A stretch of DNA of 32,927 nt from Chloroflexi bacterium OHK40 (GCA_004367505.1 SFCB01000069.1:1-32927), one strand, 5' to 3'; shown: positions 24,542 to 32,865, counted from the first letter of the stretch. Notes: generated by a model not told the origin, from the letters alone. Program-made: numbers and translations.

Positions 24542-27500
24542 ATGCGCCGGTCCTTGTTGGTCGTCCTGCTCGCCGTGCTGGCGAGCCTCTTTGTGCTGCC
24601 CGCCACCCCCACCACCGCTGCCACTTTTCGGGATCACGTTGCCCGCACCCCGGAGACCCCCACCAGCCAGCAGGTGGTTACGGTGCGGATGGCCAGCGAC
24701 ACAGCCTTCGGCGAGACGGCCGGCCTGGAGTACAACGTCGGCTCCAGCTACACCAGAGTGCTCGGGACGTTCGTCTCCTACAATAGCGCCACCAACACCT
24801 CGCTCTGGGACGCGACCATCCCCGCCTTTCCCGATGGCACCCTGGTCCGGTACCAGCTCTTCACCCGCAACCAGACGGGCGACGACTACGGCTTCAGCGG
24901 CTTCAACTGGAGCTACATCGTCGATGACGGCGACATCCAGTGGAACGGCCTGCGCCACGACAGCTTCGACAGCTACTACCGGAGCCCCTTTGGCGCCGTG
25001 TCCGCTGGCACCCAGGTGACGCTGCGCTTCCGCACGCTCCCCCTCGATGTCAGCGCGGTGAGCCTGCGCGTCTACAGCTACGATCCTGCCACCAGTACCA
25101 CCGCCGCTCCGGTGGACTACCCGCTGAGCTACCTGGAGGACCGGGTGGAAAGCGGCACAACCTACGCAATCTGGAGCATCACACTCACAACGCCGAGCAG
25201 CCCGGCGATCTGGTACTACAAGTTCCGGGTGCAGGACGGCCTGGACACCGACTGGTACGGCGACAACAGCACCGACGATCACGACAACCTCGGCCAGGGC
25301 GGCGAGGGCGCCCCGAGCGACGACGAGCCCTTCCCGGCCTTCCAGCTCACGGTCTACCAGCCTGGCTTCGTTACGCCCACCTGGCTGCAGAACGCCAACG
25401 TCTACCAGATCTTCCCCGACCGCTTCCGCAACGGCGACATCACCAACGACTACTGCCGCCCTGGCGCCAGCACGGGCTGCCCGGTCTTCTATGGCAACCC
25501 CGATGTTGTGGCCCACACGACCTGGAACGAGGCGATCAACGACCCACGGCAGCCCGGCGACAGTTTCAACGACTACGGGAACCAGTTCTACGGCGGCGAT
25601 CTCTGGGGTGTGATCGAGAAGCTCGACTACCTGCAGGGTGTGGGTTTCGATACGCTCTACTTCACGCCGATCTTCGCCGGTCGCTCCAATCACCGCTACG
25701 ACACCGACAACTATCTCACGATCGATCCAGCGCTCGGCGGCGATGCGGCCTTCCAGGCCCTGGTGCAGGAGTTGGAGCGCCGTGGCATGCGCCTGATCCT
25801 CGACGGCGTCTTCAACCACGCCTCGTCCGATAGCCTCTACTTCGATCGCTATGGCCGCTACGCCAGCGATGGCGCCTGCGAGAATTTGAGCTCGCCCTAC
25901 CGCGAGTGGTTCCTCTTCAACACGAGCGCTACGCCCTGCACGACGGGCGATTACCCCGGCTGGTTCGGCTTCGACAGTCTGGCCGTCTTCGACGACGGCA
26001 ACGCCGCCCTGCGCGATTTCATCTACCGCAACGGCGCCCAGAATGTCGTGCAGTACTGGTATGAGCAGGGTGTCAGCGGCTGGCGCTTCGATGTGGCCGA
26101 CGAGATCAGCCACGACTGGTGGCGCGACTTCCGACCCTACGCCAGGGCCGATGCACCCGAGGGCCCCCTGGTGGGCGAGGTCTGGCCTGATGCGAGCCGC
26201 TTCCTGCTCGGCGAGCAACTCGACTCGGTGATGAACTACCGCTTCCGCAAAAATCTGCTCGGCTTCGCCCGCGACCAGTACGATTGGGGCGATAACGACA
26301 ACAACGGGAGCAACCGGATCGTCCCCCTCAGCCCCAGCCAGTTCGATCGGGCGCTCAAGGCTGTGCGCGAGGATTACCCGCCCGAGGCGACGAAGGCGAT
26401 GCTCAACCTGATCGACTCGCACGATACCAACCGGGCACTCTATGTGCTGTCGCTCCTCGGCGAGAGCGAGGCCCAGGCTAAAGAGCGTCTGCGGCTGGCG
26501 GCCCTCTTCCAGTTTACCTATCTCGGCGCCCCGATGGTCTATTACGGCGACGAGGCGGGGATCGACTCGCCCTCAGTGGCCAACGGCGTGAACGGTCCCG
26601 AGGACGATCCGTACAATCGCGCCCCCTACCCCTGGGCCGATGAGTCGGGCGACGTGAATGTCTATGGTCCGGCCGATGCGAGCCTGATCGCCTACTACAG
26701 CACGCTGGCCCATCTGCGCAAGCAGTCTGATGCGCTACGCCAGGGTGAGTTCGTCACCCTGCTGACGGGCGATACGACGCCGGCCACAGGCGACGACGAT
26801 ACCTACGCCTTCGCGCGGGTGGCGGGCAGCGAGGTAGCCGTTGTGGCCCTCAACCAGGGCGCTGGCAGCAACAGTGTCAGCCTCCCGGTGGGCGCCTATT
26901 TCGCTGATGGCACCCTCCTCGCCGATGCGCTGAACGGTGGCAGCTACAGTGTGAGCGGTGGTCGTGTGAGCCTCACCCTGGCCGCGCGGAGCGGGGTGAT
27001 CCTGCTGCCAGCCCCGGCTGCTGCCGACACCACCCCGCCCACAGTCAGTGCGGCGATCACGCCCGCGCCCAACGCCGCCGGCTGGAACAGCGGCCCGGTG
27101 ACGGTTGCTCTTGTCGGCGCTGATAGTGGCAGTGGCGTGCGAGAGTTGCGCCACTGGGTGAACGACGGCGCTGCGACGGTGGTGGCCGGTGCTACGGCGA
27201 GTGTGCCGGTGAGCGCCGAGGGGACCACCACCGTGAGCGTGCGAGCCATTGATGCGGCCTTCAACGGGAGCGCGGTTGCTACGGCCACGGTGCAGATCGA
27301 CAGCACTGCGCCGGCAGTCTCGGCCAGCTATGTCGACAACGGCGACGGTACCGCCACCGTGACAATGACGGCGAGCGACGGCGGCTCAGGCCTGGGCGCT
27401 GTGTCCTACAGCGTGAATGGTGGCGCGCCACAGAGCTATAGCGGGCCGTTCGGCGTGAGCGGCTACGGCGCCTACACGATCGCCTTCACGGCGACCGACC

Positions 27501-27853
27501 TGGCCGGCAACCAGTCCGGTGGTTCACTTGGCTTCACCCTGCAAGCCCCGGTGACGAACGCAGCCATCAGCCCGGTGCTCGAGTGCGTGCGAACCAACGG
27601 GCCGGGGAGTTACACGGCCTTTTTCGGCTACAAGAACAACAACACGGTGACCGTCAGCATTCCAGTGGGCGCCAACAACCGCTTTACACCCCTGCCGCAG
27701 GATCGTGGCCAGACGACGAGTTTTCTGCCCGGCCGCCAGGTGCGCCAGTTCTCCGTCACCTGGGGCGGTGGCAACCTGGTCTGGAGGCTCAAGGGGCCCG
27801 ATGGCAAGGGCCGTACGAGCACTGCCTCGCCGAGTTCCAGAGCCTGCCCCTAA
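24542..27853 (+). CDS. secreted GH13 alpha-amylase / neopullulanase-like enzyme
   Basis: 1103 residues; AAGGAG lies 9 bases before the ATG. A signal peptide (RRSLLVVLLAVLASLFVLPA) is followed by N-terminal beta domains of CBM34/Ig type (about 30-275). The GH13 barrel (about 285-700) has VYQIFPDRFRNGD, DTLYFTPIF, LILDGVFNH, the nucleophile Asp517 in GWRFDVADE, the acid Glu546 in VGEVWPD and Asp628 in LIDSHDTNR. A C-terminal beta domain of the amylase follows, then two OmpL47/Ig-like repeats (about 830-1000, each opening like TTPPTVSAAI or STAPAVSASY). The last ~100 residues (ISPVLECV, YTAFFGYKNNN, VPVGANNRFTP-like, GRTSTAS) match a domain seen at the ends of other bacterial secreted proteins. 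It should cleave alpha-1,4-glucans outside the cell, feeding glgP. Confidence 0.92.
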   Translation: MRRSLLVVLLAVLASLFVLPATPTTAATFRDHVARTPETPTSQQVVTVRMASDTAFGETAGLEYNVGSSYTRVLGTFVSYNSATNTSLWDATIPAFPDGTLVRYQLFTRNQTGDDYGFSGFNWSYIVDDGDIQWNGLRHDSFDSYYRSPFGAVSAGTQVTLRFRTLPLDVSAVSLRVYSYDPATSTTAAPVDYPLSYLEDRVESGTTYAIWSITLTTPSSPAIWYYKFRVQDGLDTDWYGDNSTDDHDNLGQGGEGAPSDDEPFPAFQLTVYQPGFVTPTWLQNANVYQIFPDRFRNGDITNDYCRPGASTGCPVFYGNPDVVAHTTWNEAINDPRQPGDSFNDYGNQFYGGDLWGVIEKLDYLQGVGFDTLYFTPIFAGRSNHRYDTDNYLTIDPALGGDAAFQALVQELERRGMRLILDGVFNHASSDSLYFDRYGRYASDGACENLSSPYREWFLFNTSATPCTTGDYPGWFGFDSLAVFDDGNAALRDFIYRNGAQNVVQYWYEQGVSGWRFDVADEISHDWWRDFRPYARADAPEGPLVGEVWPDASRFLLGEQLDSVMNYRFRKNLLGFARDQYDWGDNDNNGSNRIVPLSPSQFDRALKAVREDYPPEATKAMLNLIDSHDTNRALYVLSLLGESEAQAKERLRLAALFQFTYLGAPMVYYGDEAGIDSPSVANGVNGPEDDPYNRAPYPWADESGDVNVYGPADASLIAYYSTLAHLRKQSDALRQGEFVTLLTGDTTPATGDDDTYAFARVAGSEVAVVALNQGAGSNSVSLPVGAYFADGTLLADALNGGSYSVSGGRVSLTLAARSGVILLPAPAAADTTPPTVSAAITPAPNAAGWNSGPVTVALVGADSGSGVRELRHWVNDGAATVVAGATASVPVSAEGTTTVSVRAIDAAFNGSAVATATVQIDSTAPAVSASYVDNGDGTATVTMTASDGGSGLGAVSYSVNGGAPQSYSGPFGVSGYGAYTIAFTATDLAGNQSGGSLGFTLQAPVTNAAISPVLECVRTNGPGSYTAFFGYKNNNTVTVSIPVGANNRFTPLPQDRGQTTSFLPGRQVRQFSVTWGGGNLVWRLKGPDGKGRTSTASPSSRACP

Positions 27854-27899
27854 CAGGGATGCCGTGTGTGGCTTCAAGGGTTTGATCACCCCTGACACA

Positions 27900-27937
27900 C
27901 GAACGAGCCGCGCAGATGTTCCTGCGCGGCTCGTTCG
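27900..27937. terminator. 16-bp perfect hairpin, bidirectional terminator
   Basis: CGAACGAGCCGCGCAG (27900-27915) pairs perfectly with CTGCGCGGCTCGTTCG (27922-27937) around a 6-base loop. It lies 46 bases after the amylase stop and 33 bases after the stop of the convergent small gene, so it can end both transcripts. No clear T-run on either side. Confidence 0.75.
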
Positions 27938-27970
27938 ATCACTGACAGGCCTGGCCCCGACCCGTGGGCC

Positions 27971-28153
27971 TCAGGCGACGCGGGCGCGCAGCAGGCTGCG
28001 GGCCACTTTGTCGAGCACGTGGGCTGGCCGGCCGCCGCTGGGTAGGCCGAAGCGGCGGATCAACGCCCGGCGGTAGACATGGAGCGAGTAGGGCGCAAAA
28101 TTGCAGCGGCGGCGGTTCGCGTGGTGATGATGCGGTCGCAGCTGGATAATCAT
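27971..28153 (-). CDS. small basic His/Arg-rich protein, unknown function
   Basis: 60 residues: MIIQLRPHHHHANRRR, then NFAPYSLHVYRRALIRRFG and a C-terminal HVLDKVARSLLRARVA helix. Third codon positions are strongly G/C, as in real genes here. It has a promoter TTGACG-N17-TATCAT ending 39 bases before the ATG, an AGGGG about 7 bases before the ATG, and shares the strong hairpin at 27900-27937 as terminator. The four consecutive histidines could bind metal and the rest is positively charged, so nucleic-acid or membrane binding is possible. No family recognised. A regulatory RNA rather than a protein cannot be excluded. Confidence 0.6.
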   Translation of the reverse strand: MIIQLRPHHHHANRRRCNFAPYSLHVYRRALIRRFGLPSGGRPAHVLDKVARSLLRARVA

Positions 28154-28191
28154 AGGGCGCCCCTGGAACCTGTACGATCATTCACAAGCTG

Positions 28192-28220
28192 ATGATACTG
28201 TCTTCGCCGCGCCGCGTCAA
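28192..28220 (-). promoter_or_regulatory. promoter of the small basic gene (TTGACG-N17-TATCAT)
   Basis: On the minus strand TTGACG (28220-28215) and TATCAT (28197-28192) are exactly 17 bases apart. Transcription would begin near 28186, about 33 bases before ATG 28153. Confidence 0.65.
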
Positions 28221-28364
28221 TCCCGTAGGCCTGGCGCATTGTGTGTGCATTGTATGGACCTTCTGCCACCCATCCACCGGCCAGAGGTCGGGGTTTTGCC
28301 CATGCCCTCTGGAGCCGCTATCGCAATGTCGCGAACAGGGGGAGCCATCTGCGGAGGGCTGGAG

Positions 28365-28420
28365 CATGTCAGAACCCCGTCCGCGCATCCTCGCCGATGC
28401 ACGATATCAAGCCGGACGTG
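28365..28420 (+). repeat. dispersed intergenic repeat, copy B
   Basis: Second copy of the element at 14901-14950, same orientation relative to the following gene (aldehyde dehydrogenase). The stretch from GCATCC to CCGGACGT aligns to copy A without gaps. It is the only recognised element in the middle of the 506-base gap 28154-28659, which otherwise holds the promoter at 28192 and a possible -10 at 28494 and no convincing gene. Confidence 0.55.
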
Positions 28421-28493
28421 ATAGGATGCCCTGCGGCGTGCCGGGCTCCCGCCGGCCGTGGCGCGGTATGCTGCGGCGTGCCCCGAGATACAG

Positions 28494-28499
28494 TACAAT
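28494..28499 (+). promoter_or_regulatory. possible -10 element upstream of aldehyde dehydrogenase
   Basis: TACAAT, 160 bases before ATG 28660. No good -35 at 16-18 bases (CTGCGG at 17). Weak candidate. Confidence 0.3.
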
Positions 28500-28659
28500 A
28501 GGCGCACCTACCCCGCCCGCATCATCACGAAGCTGCCGGACGCCCCGGTGCCAGTGTTCTTGCTTCGGGCGACGTGCCTGCCATCCTGGTGATGGGGCCT
28601 TCAACCGCCTGGCTCGGGAGTCAGGATCTGGTATCCCTGTCAAAAGGAGAACGCTCACA

Positions 28660-30132
28660 ATGCCGAGCATGCTGATCGACGGCAAAGCCGCCTCTGCCGC
28701 CAGCGGCGCCATCTTCCCCGTCCACAACCCGGCCACCGAGGAGATCCTGGACCACGTGCCCCAGGCGGGCCCGGAGGATGCTCGCCGCGCCATTGCCGCG
28801 GCCAATACCGCCTTCCGTGAGTGGCGCCGGGTGACCGCCCACGATAAGGCCCACGCCCTCCACGAGGTGGCCGCCCGGCTGCGGGCCCACAGCGAGGAAC
28901 TCGCCCACCTCATGACCCTGGAGGGCGGTAAGCCCCTGATCGAAAACCGCGATGAGATCGGCTGGTGCGCCGCCTGCTTCGACTACTACGCCGAGCTTCA
29001 GCGCAACACTCGTGGCCGGGTTATCCCCTCTGTGGAGCCCTCCCAGCTGGCCATGGTGCTCAAAGAGCCCTACGGCGTGGTGGCCGCGATCGTGCCGTGG
29101 AACTACCCCTTGCTGCTGATGAGCTGGAAGCTCGCCCCCGCCCTCGCCGCAGGCAATGCCGTGGTGCTCAAGCCCAGCGAGATGACGCCCCTCTCAGCCC
29201 TGCGCTTCGGCGAGCTCTGCTGCGACCACCTGCCTCCCGGCGTGCTCAATATCATCACCGGCTTCGGTGACGTGGGCCGCGAGCTGGTGGTGAGCCCCGA
29301 TACGCATCTGATCGCCTTCACCGGGAGCTTCAACACGGGCCGTGAGATTGCCCGCCTGGCCGCCGAGCGCGTGAAGAAGACCCACCTGGAGCTCGGTGGG
29401 AAGGACGCTTTCATCGTGGCCGAGGACGCCGATCTGGATGTGGCTGTGCCAGGCGTGGCCTGGGCCGCGCTGCTCAACGCCGGCCAGGTCTGTACCTCCA
29501 CCGAGCGAGTCTACGTGCAGGAGTCGATCGCCCCGGCGTTTACCGAGCGGCTGGTGGCTTTTGTGCAGACCTTGCGCCTCGGCCCGGGCCTGGATCCCAC
29601 CACCGACATCGGCCCGCTGGTGGGTGATCGCTACCGCGCCAAAGTGGAAGACCAGGTGGAGGAGGCCCGTGCAAAGGGGGCGCGGATCCTCACCGGCGGG
29701 CGCCGCCCGCCCCAGTTCGAGCGGGGCTATTTTTATGAGCCCACCGTGCTCACCGGGGTGGACCACTCCTTCCGGATTATGCGCGAGGAGACTTTCGGCC
29801 CCACCATCCCGATCATGGCCTACCGCACCTTCGATGAGGCCATCGCCCTGGCCAACGACTGTGACTACGGGCTCGGCGCGAATCTCTACACGAATGATCC
29901 GCGCAAGGTGAAGCAGTACTATGAGGAGGTGAAGGCCGGCACGTGCTGGGTGAACGACCCGCTCACCGACAATGATGCTGGTCCCTTCGGCGGAATGAAA
30001 TTCTCCGGTGGCGCCCGCGAGCTCGGCGAGGAGGGACTCGAGGAGTTCCTGGAGACCAAGCACGTCCACTGGGACTTCAGCCCGGAGCGCAAGAGTTGGT
30101 GGTTCCCCTACGGGAAGGCCGAACGCATTTAG
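28660..30132 (+). CDS. NAD(P)-dependent aldehyde dehydrogenase
   Basis: 490 residues; AAAAGGAGA lies 9 bases before the ATG, which decides the start against much longer upstream frames. It oxidises an aldehyde to the acid. Core motifs: VAAIVPWNYPLLLMSWKLAPAL, VVLKPSEMTPLSAL, FTGSFNTGREIA, general base Glu244 in LELGGKD, catalytic Cys278 in GQVCTSTERVYV, EETFGPTIPI and PFGGMKFSGGARELGEEGL. The closing HWDFSPERKSWWFPYGK resembles betaine/aminobutyraldehyde-type members, but the substrate is not fixed by sequence. Its stop codon overlaps that of the convergent deacetylase-like gene (TTAG at 30129-30132). Confidence 0.93.
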   Translation: MPSMLIDGKAASAASGAIFPVHNPATEEILDHVPQAGPEDARRAIAAANTAFREWRRVTAHDKAHALHEVAARLRAHSEELAHLMTLEGGKPLIENRDEIGWCAACFDYYAELQRNTRGRVIPSVEPSQLAMVLKEPYGVVAAIVPWNYPLLLMSWKLAPALAAGNAVVLKPSEMTPLSALRFGELCCDHLPPGVLNIITGFGDVGRELVVSPDTHLIAFTGSFNTGREIARLAAERVKKTHLELGGKDAFIVAEDADLDVAVPGVAWAALLNAGQVCTSTERVYVQESIAPAFTERLVAFVQTLRLGPGLDPTTDIGPLVGDRYRAKVEDQVEEARAKGARILTGGRRPPQFERGYFYEPTVLTGVDHSFRIMREETFGPTIPIMAYRTFDEAIALANDCDYGLGANLYTNDPRKVKQYYEEVKAGTCWVNDPLTDNDAGPFGGMKFSGGARELGEEGLEEFLETKHVHWDFSPERKSWWFPYGKAERI

Positions 30133-31022
30133 AGGTCTGCGGCGGCCGCCACCGTCTGAAAGTGGATGTCTACCGTATCCTCGATCCGGCGGGCATAGCC
30201 GCCGGCCATGGTGATCGCCAGGGGGATGCCGGCGCGGCGGGTATAGTGGTAGACGAGCCGGTCGCGCTCGGCGAGCCCGGCCTTGGTGAGGGTGAGGCGA
30301 CCGAGCCGGTCGTCAAAATAGGGGTCGGCCCCGGCAAGGTAGATCACGAGCTCGGCGCGGGCGCTGGCGAGAGCCTGCCGCAGGCCCTGCTCCAGCGCGT
30401 CGAGGTAGGCGTCGTCGCCGGTGCCGTCGGGCAGCTCGATGTCCAGGTCGCTGCGCTGCTTGCGGAAGGGAAAGTTGTTGGCGCCGTGGATGGAGAAAGT
30501 GAAGATCGTCTCGTCCCCGGCGAGGATGGCGGCGGTCCCGTCCCCTTGATGCACGTCGCAGTCGATGATCGCGACCCGCCGGGCGCGGCCCTCGGCCTGC
30601 ATTGCCCGCGCGGCAACCGCGCTATCATTGAACACGCAATAGCCGGCGCCGCAATCGGCGAAGGCGTGGTGGGTGCCGCCCGCGAGGTTGACGCCCACTT
30701 CGCCCGCAAGCGCGGCCCGGCAAGCGGCGATGGTGGCCCCGGCGGAGCGGCGGGAGCGCTCGACCATCTGCGGCGACCACGGGAAGCCGATCCGGCGCTG
30801 CTCCTCGGCGGTGAGCTCGCCCGTCTGCACGCGACGGATGTACGCGGGCTCGTGGGCGCGGGCGAGCTCGGCATCCCGCGCGGCGTGAGGGACGCGCAGA
30901 GCCGTGGGCGGCACGATCCCCGCCGCGACAACGCGCTCGCGCAACAGGGCATACTTCTGCATCGGGAAGCGGTGGCCGGGCGGGAGCGGCAGCACGAAGG
31001 TGTCGGAGTAGTAGATCTGCAT
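30129..31022 (-). CDS. histone deacetylase family (acetoin-utilisation/acetylpolyamine amidohydrolase-like) protein
   Basis: 297 residues. Zinc hydrolase of the arginase-deacetylase fold. The active-site pair His118-His119 is in GGTHHAF; the zinc ligands are in IDCDVHQGDGT (Asp and His) and LAGADPYFDDRLG (Asp); AGGYAR supplies the C-terminal Gly-rich loop. It probably removes acetyl groups from lysines or small amines. Start: ATG 31022 has TATAAT (31037-31032) only 9 bases upstream, so its mRNA would be almost leaderless; GTG 31052 is an alternative but lies upstream of that -10. Tail-to-tail with the aldehyde dehydrogenase, a possible pairing in amine breakdown (inference). Confidence 0.88.
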   Translation of the reverse strand: MQIYYSDTFVLPLPPGHRFPMQKYALLRERVVAAGIVPPTALRVPHAARDAELARAHEPAYIRRVQTGELTAEEQRRIGFPWSPQMVERSRRSAGATIAACRAALAGEVGVNLAGGTHHAFADCGAGYCVFNDSAVAARAMQAEGRARRVAIIDCDVHQGDGTAAILAGDETIFTFSIHGANNFPFRKQRSDLDIELPDGTGDDAYLDALEQGLRQALASARAELVIYLAGADPYFDDRLGRLTLTKAGLAERDRLVYHYTRRAGIPLAITMAGGYARRIEDTVDIHFQTVAAAADL

Positions 31023-31031
31023 GGCGCTGGC

Positions 31032-31037
31032 ATTATA
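31032..31037 (-). promoter_or_regulatory. -10 element giving a near-leaderless mRNA
   Basis: TATAAT followed by GC on the minus strand, 9 bases before ATG 31022. No convincing -35. Transcription would start within 2-3 bases of the ATG. Confidence 0.5.
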
Positions 31038-31105
31038 ACGTGGGCGGGCCACTTTCCCGGGCCGCTGTGTTCAGGTGTGCGAGCGCGATTGTCATTGGAG
31101 CCCGG

Positions 31106-31870
31106 ATGGACCCTCTCCAACTCTTCCTCCTCTTCCTTGCCGCCGTTGTCGCCGGCGCCATCAACGCCGTGGCCGGCGGCGGCAGTTTTATCTCCTTTCC
31201 GACCTTGATTCTCGCAGGCGTGCCGCCGATCACCGCCAACGCGACCAATAGCACCGCCCTCTGGCCAGGCAGCCTGGCGAGCGTGGGCGCCTACCGGCGC
31301 GAGTTGGCCGTACAGCGGCAGGGCCTGGTGCTCTTCAGCGCGATCAGCCTCACCGGTGGCCTGCTCGGCGCCCTGCTGTTGCTCCGCACCGGCGAGAGCA
31401 CCTTCGAGGCGCTCATCCCCTACCTGCTGTTGCTCGCCACGCTCGTCTTCGCCCTGAGCCCGCGCATCACCAGGGCGGCGCGGCGCCTGGGCAAGGGCCA
31501 GGAGGGCGCCATGCGGCGCGTCGGTGTGCTGGCGCTCTACTTCGCCATCGCCGTCTACGGCGGCTTCTTCGGCGCTGGGCTCGGTATCCTCACCCTCGCC
31601 GTGCTCGGCCTGCTGGGGCTCGACAACATCCACGAGATGAACGCGCTGAAGACGCTGCAAGCCAGCCTCGTGAACGGGATCGCGGTGCTCGCCTTCGTGG
31701 TCGCCGGGGTGGTTCAGTGGCCGATCGCGCTGCTGATGACCGTAGGGGCGATCGTCGGGGGCTACGGCGGCGCCGCAATTGCCCGCCAGGTGAGCCCCGC
31801 CGTGGTGCGCTGGGTGGTGATCGCCATCAGCGTGAGCCTCACCACGTACTTTTTTATCACGGCGGGCTAA
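31106..31870 (+). CDS. TauE/SafE family sulfite exporter-like permease
   Basis: 254 residues; GGAG lies about 6 bases before the ATG. About eight hydrophobic segments in two halves with the family signatures VVAGAINAVAGGGSFISFPTLI and TNSTALWPGSLAS in the first, and AVYGGFFGAGLGIL and MNALKTLQASLVNGIA in the second. Members export sulfite, sulfoacetate or other organic anions; the substrate here is unknown. It is divergent from the deacetylase-like gene with 83 bases between starts. Confidence 0.92.
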   Translation: MDPLQLFLLFLAAVVAGAINAVAGGGSFISFPTLILAGVPPITANATNSTALWPGSLASVGAYRRELAVQRQGLVLFSAISLTGGLLGALLLLRTGESTFEALIPYLLLLATLVFALSPRITRAARRLGKGQEGAMRRVGVLALYFAIAVYGGFFGAGLGILTLAVLGLLGLDNIHEMNALKTLQASLVNGIAVLAFVVAGVVQWPIALLMTVGAIVGGYGGAAIARQVSPAVVRWVVIAISVSLTTYFFITAG

Positions 31871-31873
31871 CAT

Positions 31874-31894
31874 CACCTCCGGCCTGGTGAGGTG
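31874..31894. terminator. short hairpin after the TauE gene
   Basis: CACCTC and GAGGTG form a 6-bp stem with a 9-base loop just after the stop at 31870. A second 6-bp stem (GGACAC/GTGTCC) follows near 31952-31970. Both lie between TauE (+) and the lipoprotein (-) and are weak terminator candidates without T-runs. Confidence 0.3.
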
Positions 31895-31978
31895 TACCGG
31901 TGGAAGGGCCGCAGTGGCTTCAACGAGCGAGCCCTCCCAGGGAGCACGCTCCGGACACCTGTGCCGTGTCCCCGTCTC

Positions 31979-32446
31979 CTATGCCCGCTCCAATCGCAGG
32001 GTGAGCGTGTAGTTCTCGGCTGCGGGCCCACCCGAGGTGGCGGGGTAGGGCGCAACATCCACGATCGTGAGCCGCAGCGGGCCGAGCTCCTGGCTCAGCG
32101 GGGCGTCCGGGGTGATGCCGCCGGGCAGCCCGAGGCTGAAGGCGATCGGGTCCGCGCCATCGGGGGTGAGCGTGCCGGCCACCACCACGCGGCCCGCCCA
32201 GATGCACTGGGCGTCGGCGGGGCAGCGCGAGTCCTCGATCACTGCGTCGAAGCTGAGTTGCCCGCCGGGGATCGCCAGGCGCTCGCCGAGGGTGAGGGTC
32301 ACCTCGCCCAACGGCGCCGGAGACTGCGCCGTCGGCGCCGCGAAGGGGCCGCTCGTGGCCTGGGGCGGCACGGCAGGCGGGCTGGCGCCGCAGCCGCCAA
32401 GGGCGGCGACCAGCGCGAGAGCTACGATGGCCGGTCGAGGCCCCAT
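31979..32446 (-). CDS. lipoprotein of unknown function
   Basis: 155 residues. A lipoprotein signal peptide (MGPRPAIVALALVAALGGC) ends in a lipobox with Cys19. A Pro/Ala-rich spacer follows, then a beta-rich domain containing DSRCPADAQCIWAGRVVV, a Cys-Pro...Cys-x-Trp-Ala-Gly pattern found in a common family of uncharacterised secreted proteins; the two cysteines may form a disulfide. Start at ATG 32446, 5 bases after the stop of the HTH gene on the same strand, so they form an operon. It would sit on the outer face of the membrane. Confidence 0.75.
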   Translation of the reverse strand: MGPRPAIVALALVAALGGCGASPPAVPPQATSGPFAAPTAQSPAPLGEVTLTLGERLAIPGGQLSFDAVIEDSRCPADAQCIWAGRVVVAGTLTPDGADPIAFSLGLPGGITPDAPLSQELGPLRLTIVDVAPYPATSGGPAAENYTLTLRLERA

Positions 32447-32451
32447 CGCCA

Positions 32452-32838
32452 CTACGTCCTGGCCGCCAGCGCTCGACCGGTGGCCCGTGCCCCGTCGCAG
32501 CCAATCGCACGGGCGCCCGGGACGCAGGCGGCCCACCGGGACGCTGGATGGAACCACAACCATCTTCTGGTCCTATGCGTAGGGATACAGCGCGCGGCCT
32601 CGAGCTTGCGCAGGGTGACCGTGGCGACACCCAGGCGGGCCGCCAGGTCGTCCTGGCGCCAGTGGCGGGCCAGGCGCTGCCGCCGCAGCCAGTAGCGCAC
32701 GTTTACGGCGAGGCTCGATAACAACTGGGCTTGAGGGCGCAAGGGTTCCCAGTTCGCTTCGATGAGTACGAGGAGGTCAAGCAAGATCTCGAGATCCTGG
32801 GTGCGTGGGAATGGAGTATTGGCTTCCTGTATAGACAA
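32452..32838 (-). CDS. helix-turn-helix (XRE-like) protein
   Basis: 128 residues from TTG 32838; no ribosome-binding site is seen, so the true start may be internal. Residues about 45-85 read as an XRE-type HTH: VRYWLRRQRLARHWRQDDLAARLGVATVTLRKLEAA. The tail after this point is Trp/Arg/Ala-rich and unlike the usual fourth and fifth helices, so a frameshift or foreign tail is possible, although the stop lies neatly 5 bases before the lipoprotein start. The N-terminal 40 residues are Leu-rich and helical. Probably an autoregulator or part of a toxin-antitoxin-type unit; no toxin is visible. Confidence 0.55.
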   Translation of the reverse strand: MSIQEANTPFPRTQDLEILLDLLVLIEANWEPLRPQAQLLSSLAVNVRYWLRRQRLARHWRQDDLAARLGVATVTLRKLEAARCIPTHRTRRWLWFHPASRWAACVPGARAIGCDGARATGRALAART

Positions 32839-32859
32839 ATCAGCTAGAGGTCGTATAAT
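32832..32859 (+). promoter_or_regulatory. promoter TAGACA-N16-TATAAT giving a leaderless start
   Basis: TAGACA (32832-32837) and TATAAT (32854-32859) with a 16-base spacer and GC after the -10. The ATG at 32866 begins 7 bases after the -10, so transcription and translation would start at the same place. It overlaps the 5' end of the divergent HTH gene. Confidence 0.65.
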
Positions 32860-32865
32860 GCGGCC

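Noticed and set aside
24506-26422. 638-codon minus-strand frame opposite the amylase
   Set aside because: Val/Ala/Glu-rich shadow; the amylase catalytic motifs are on the plus strand.
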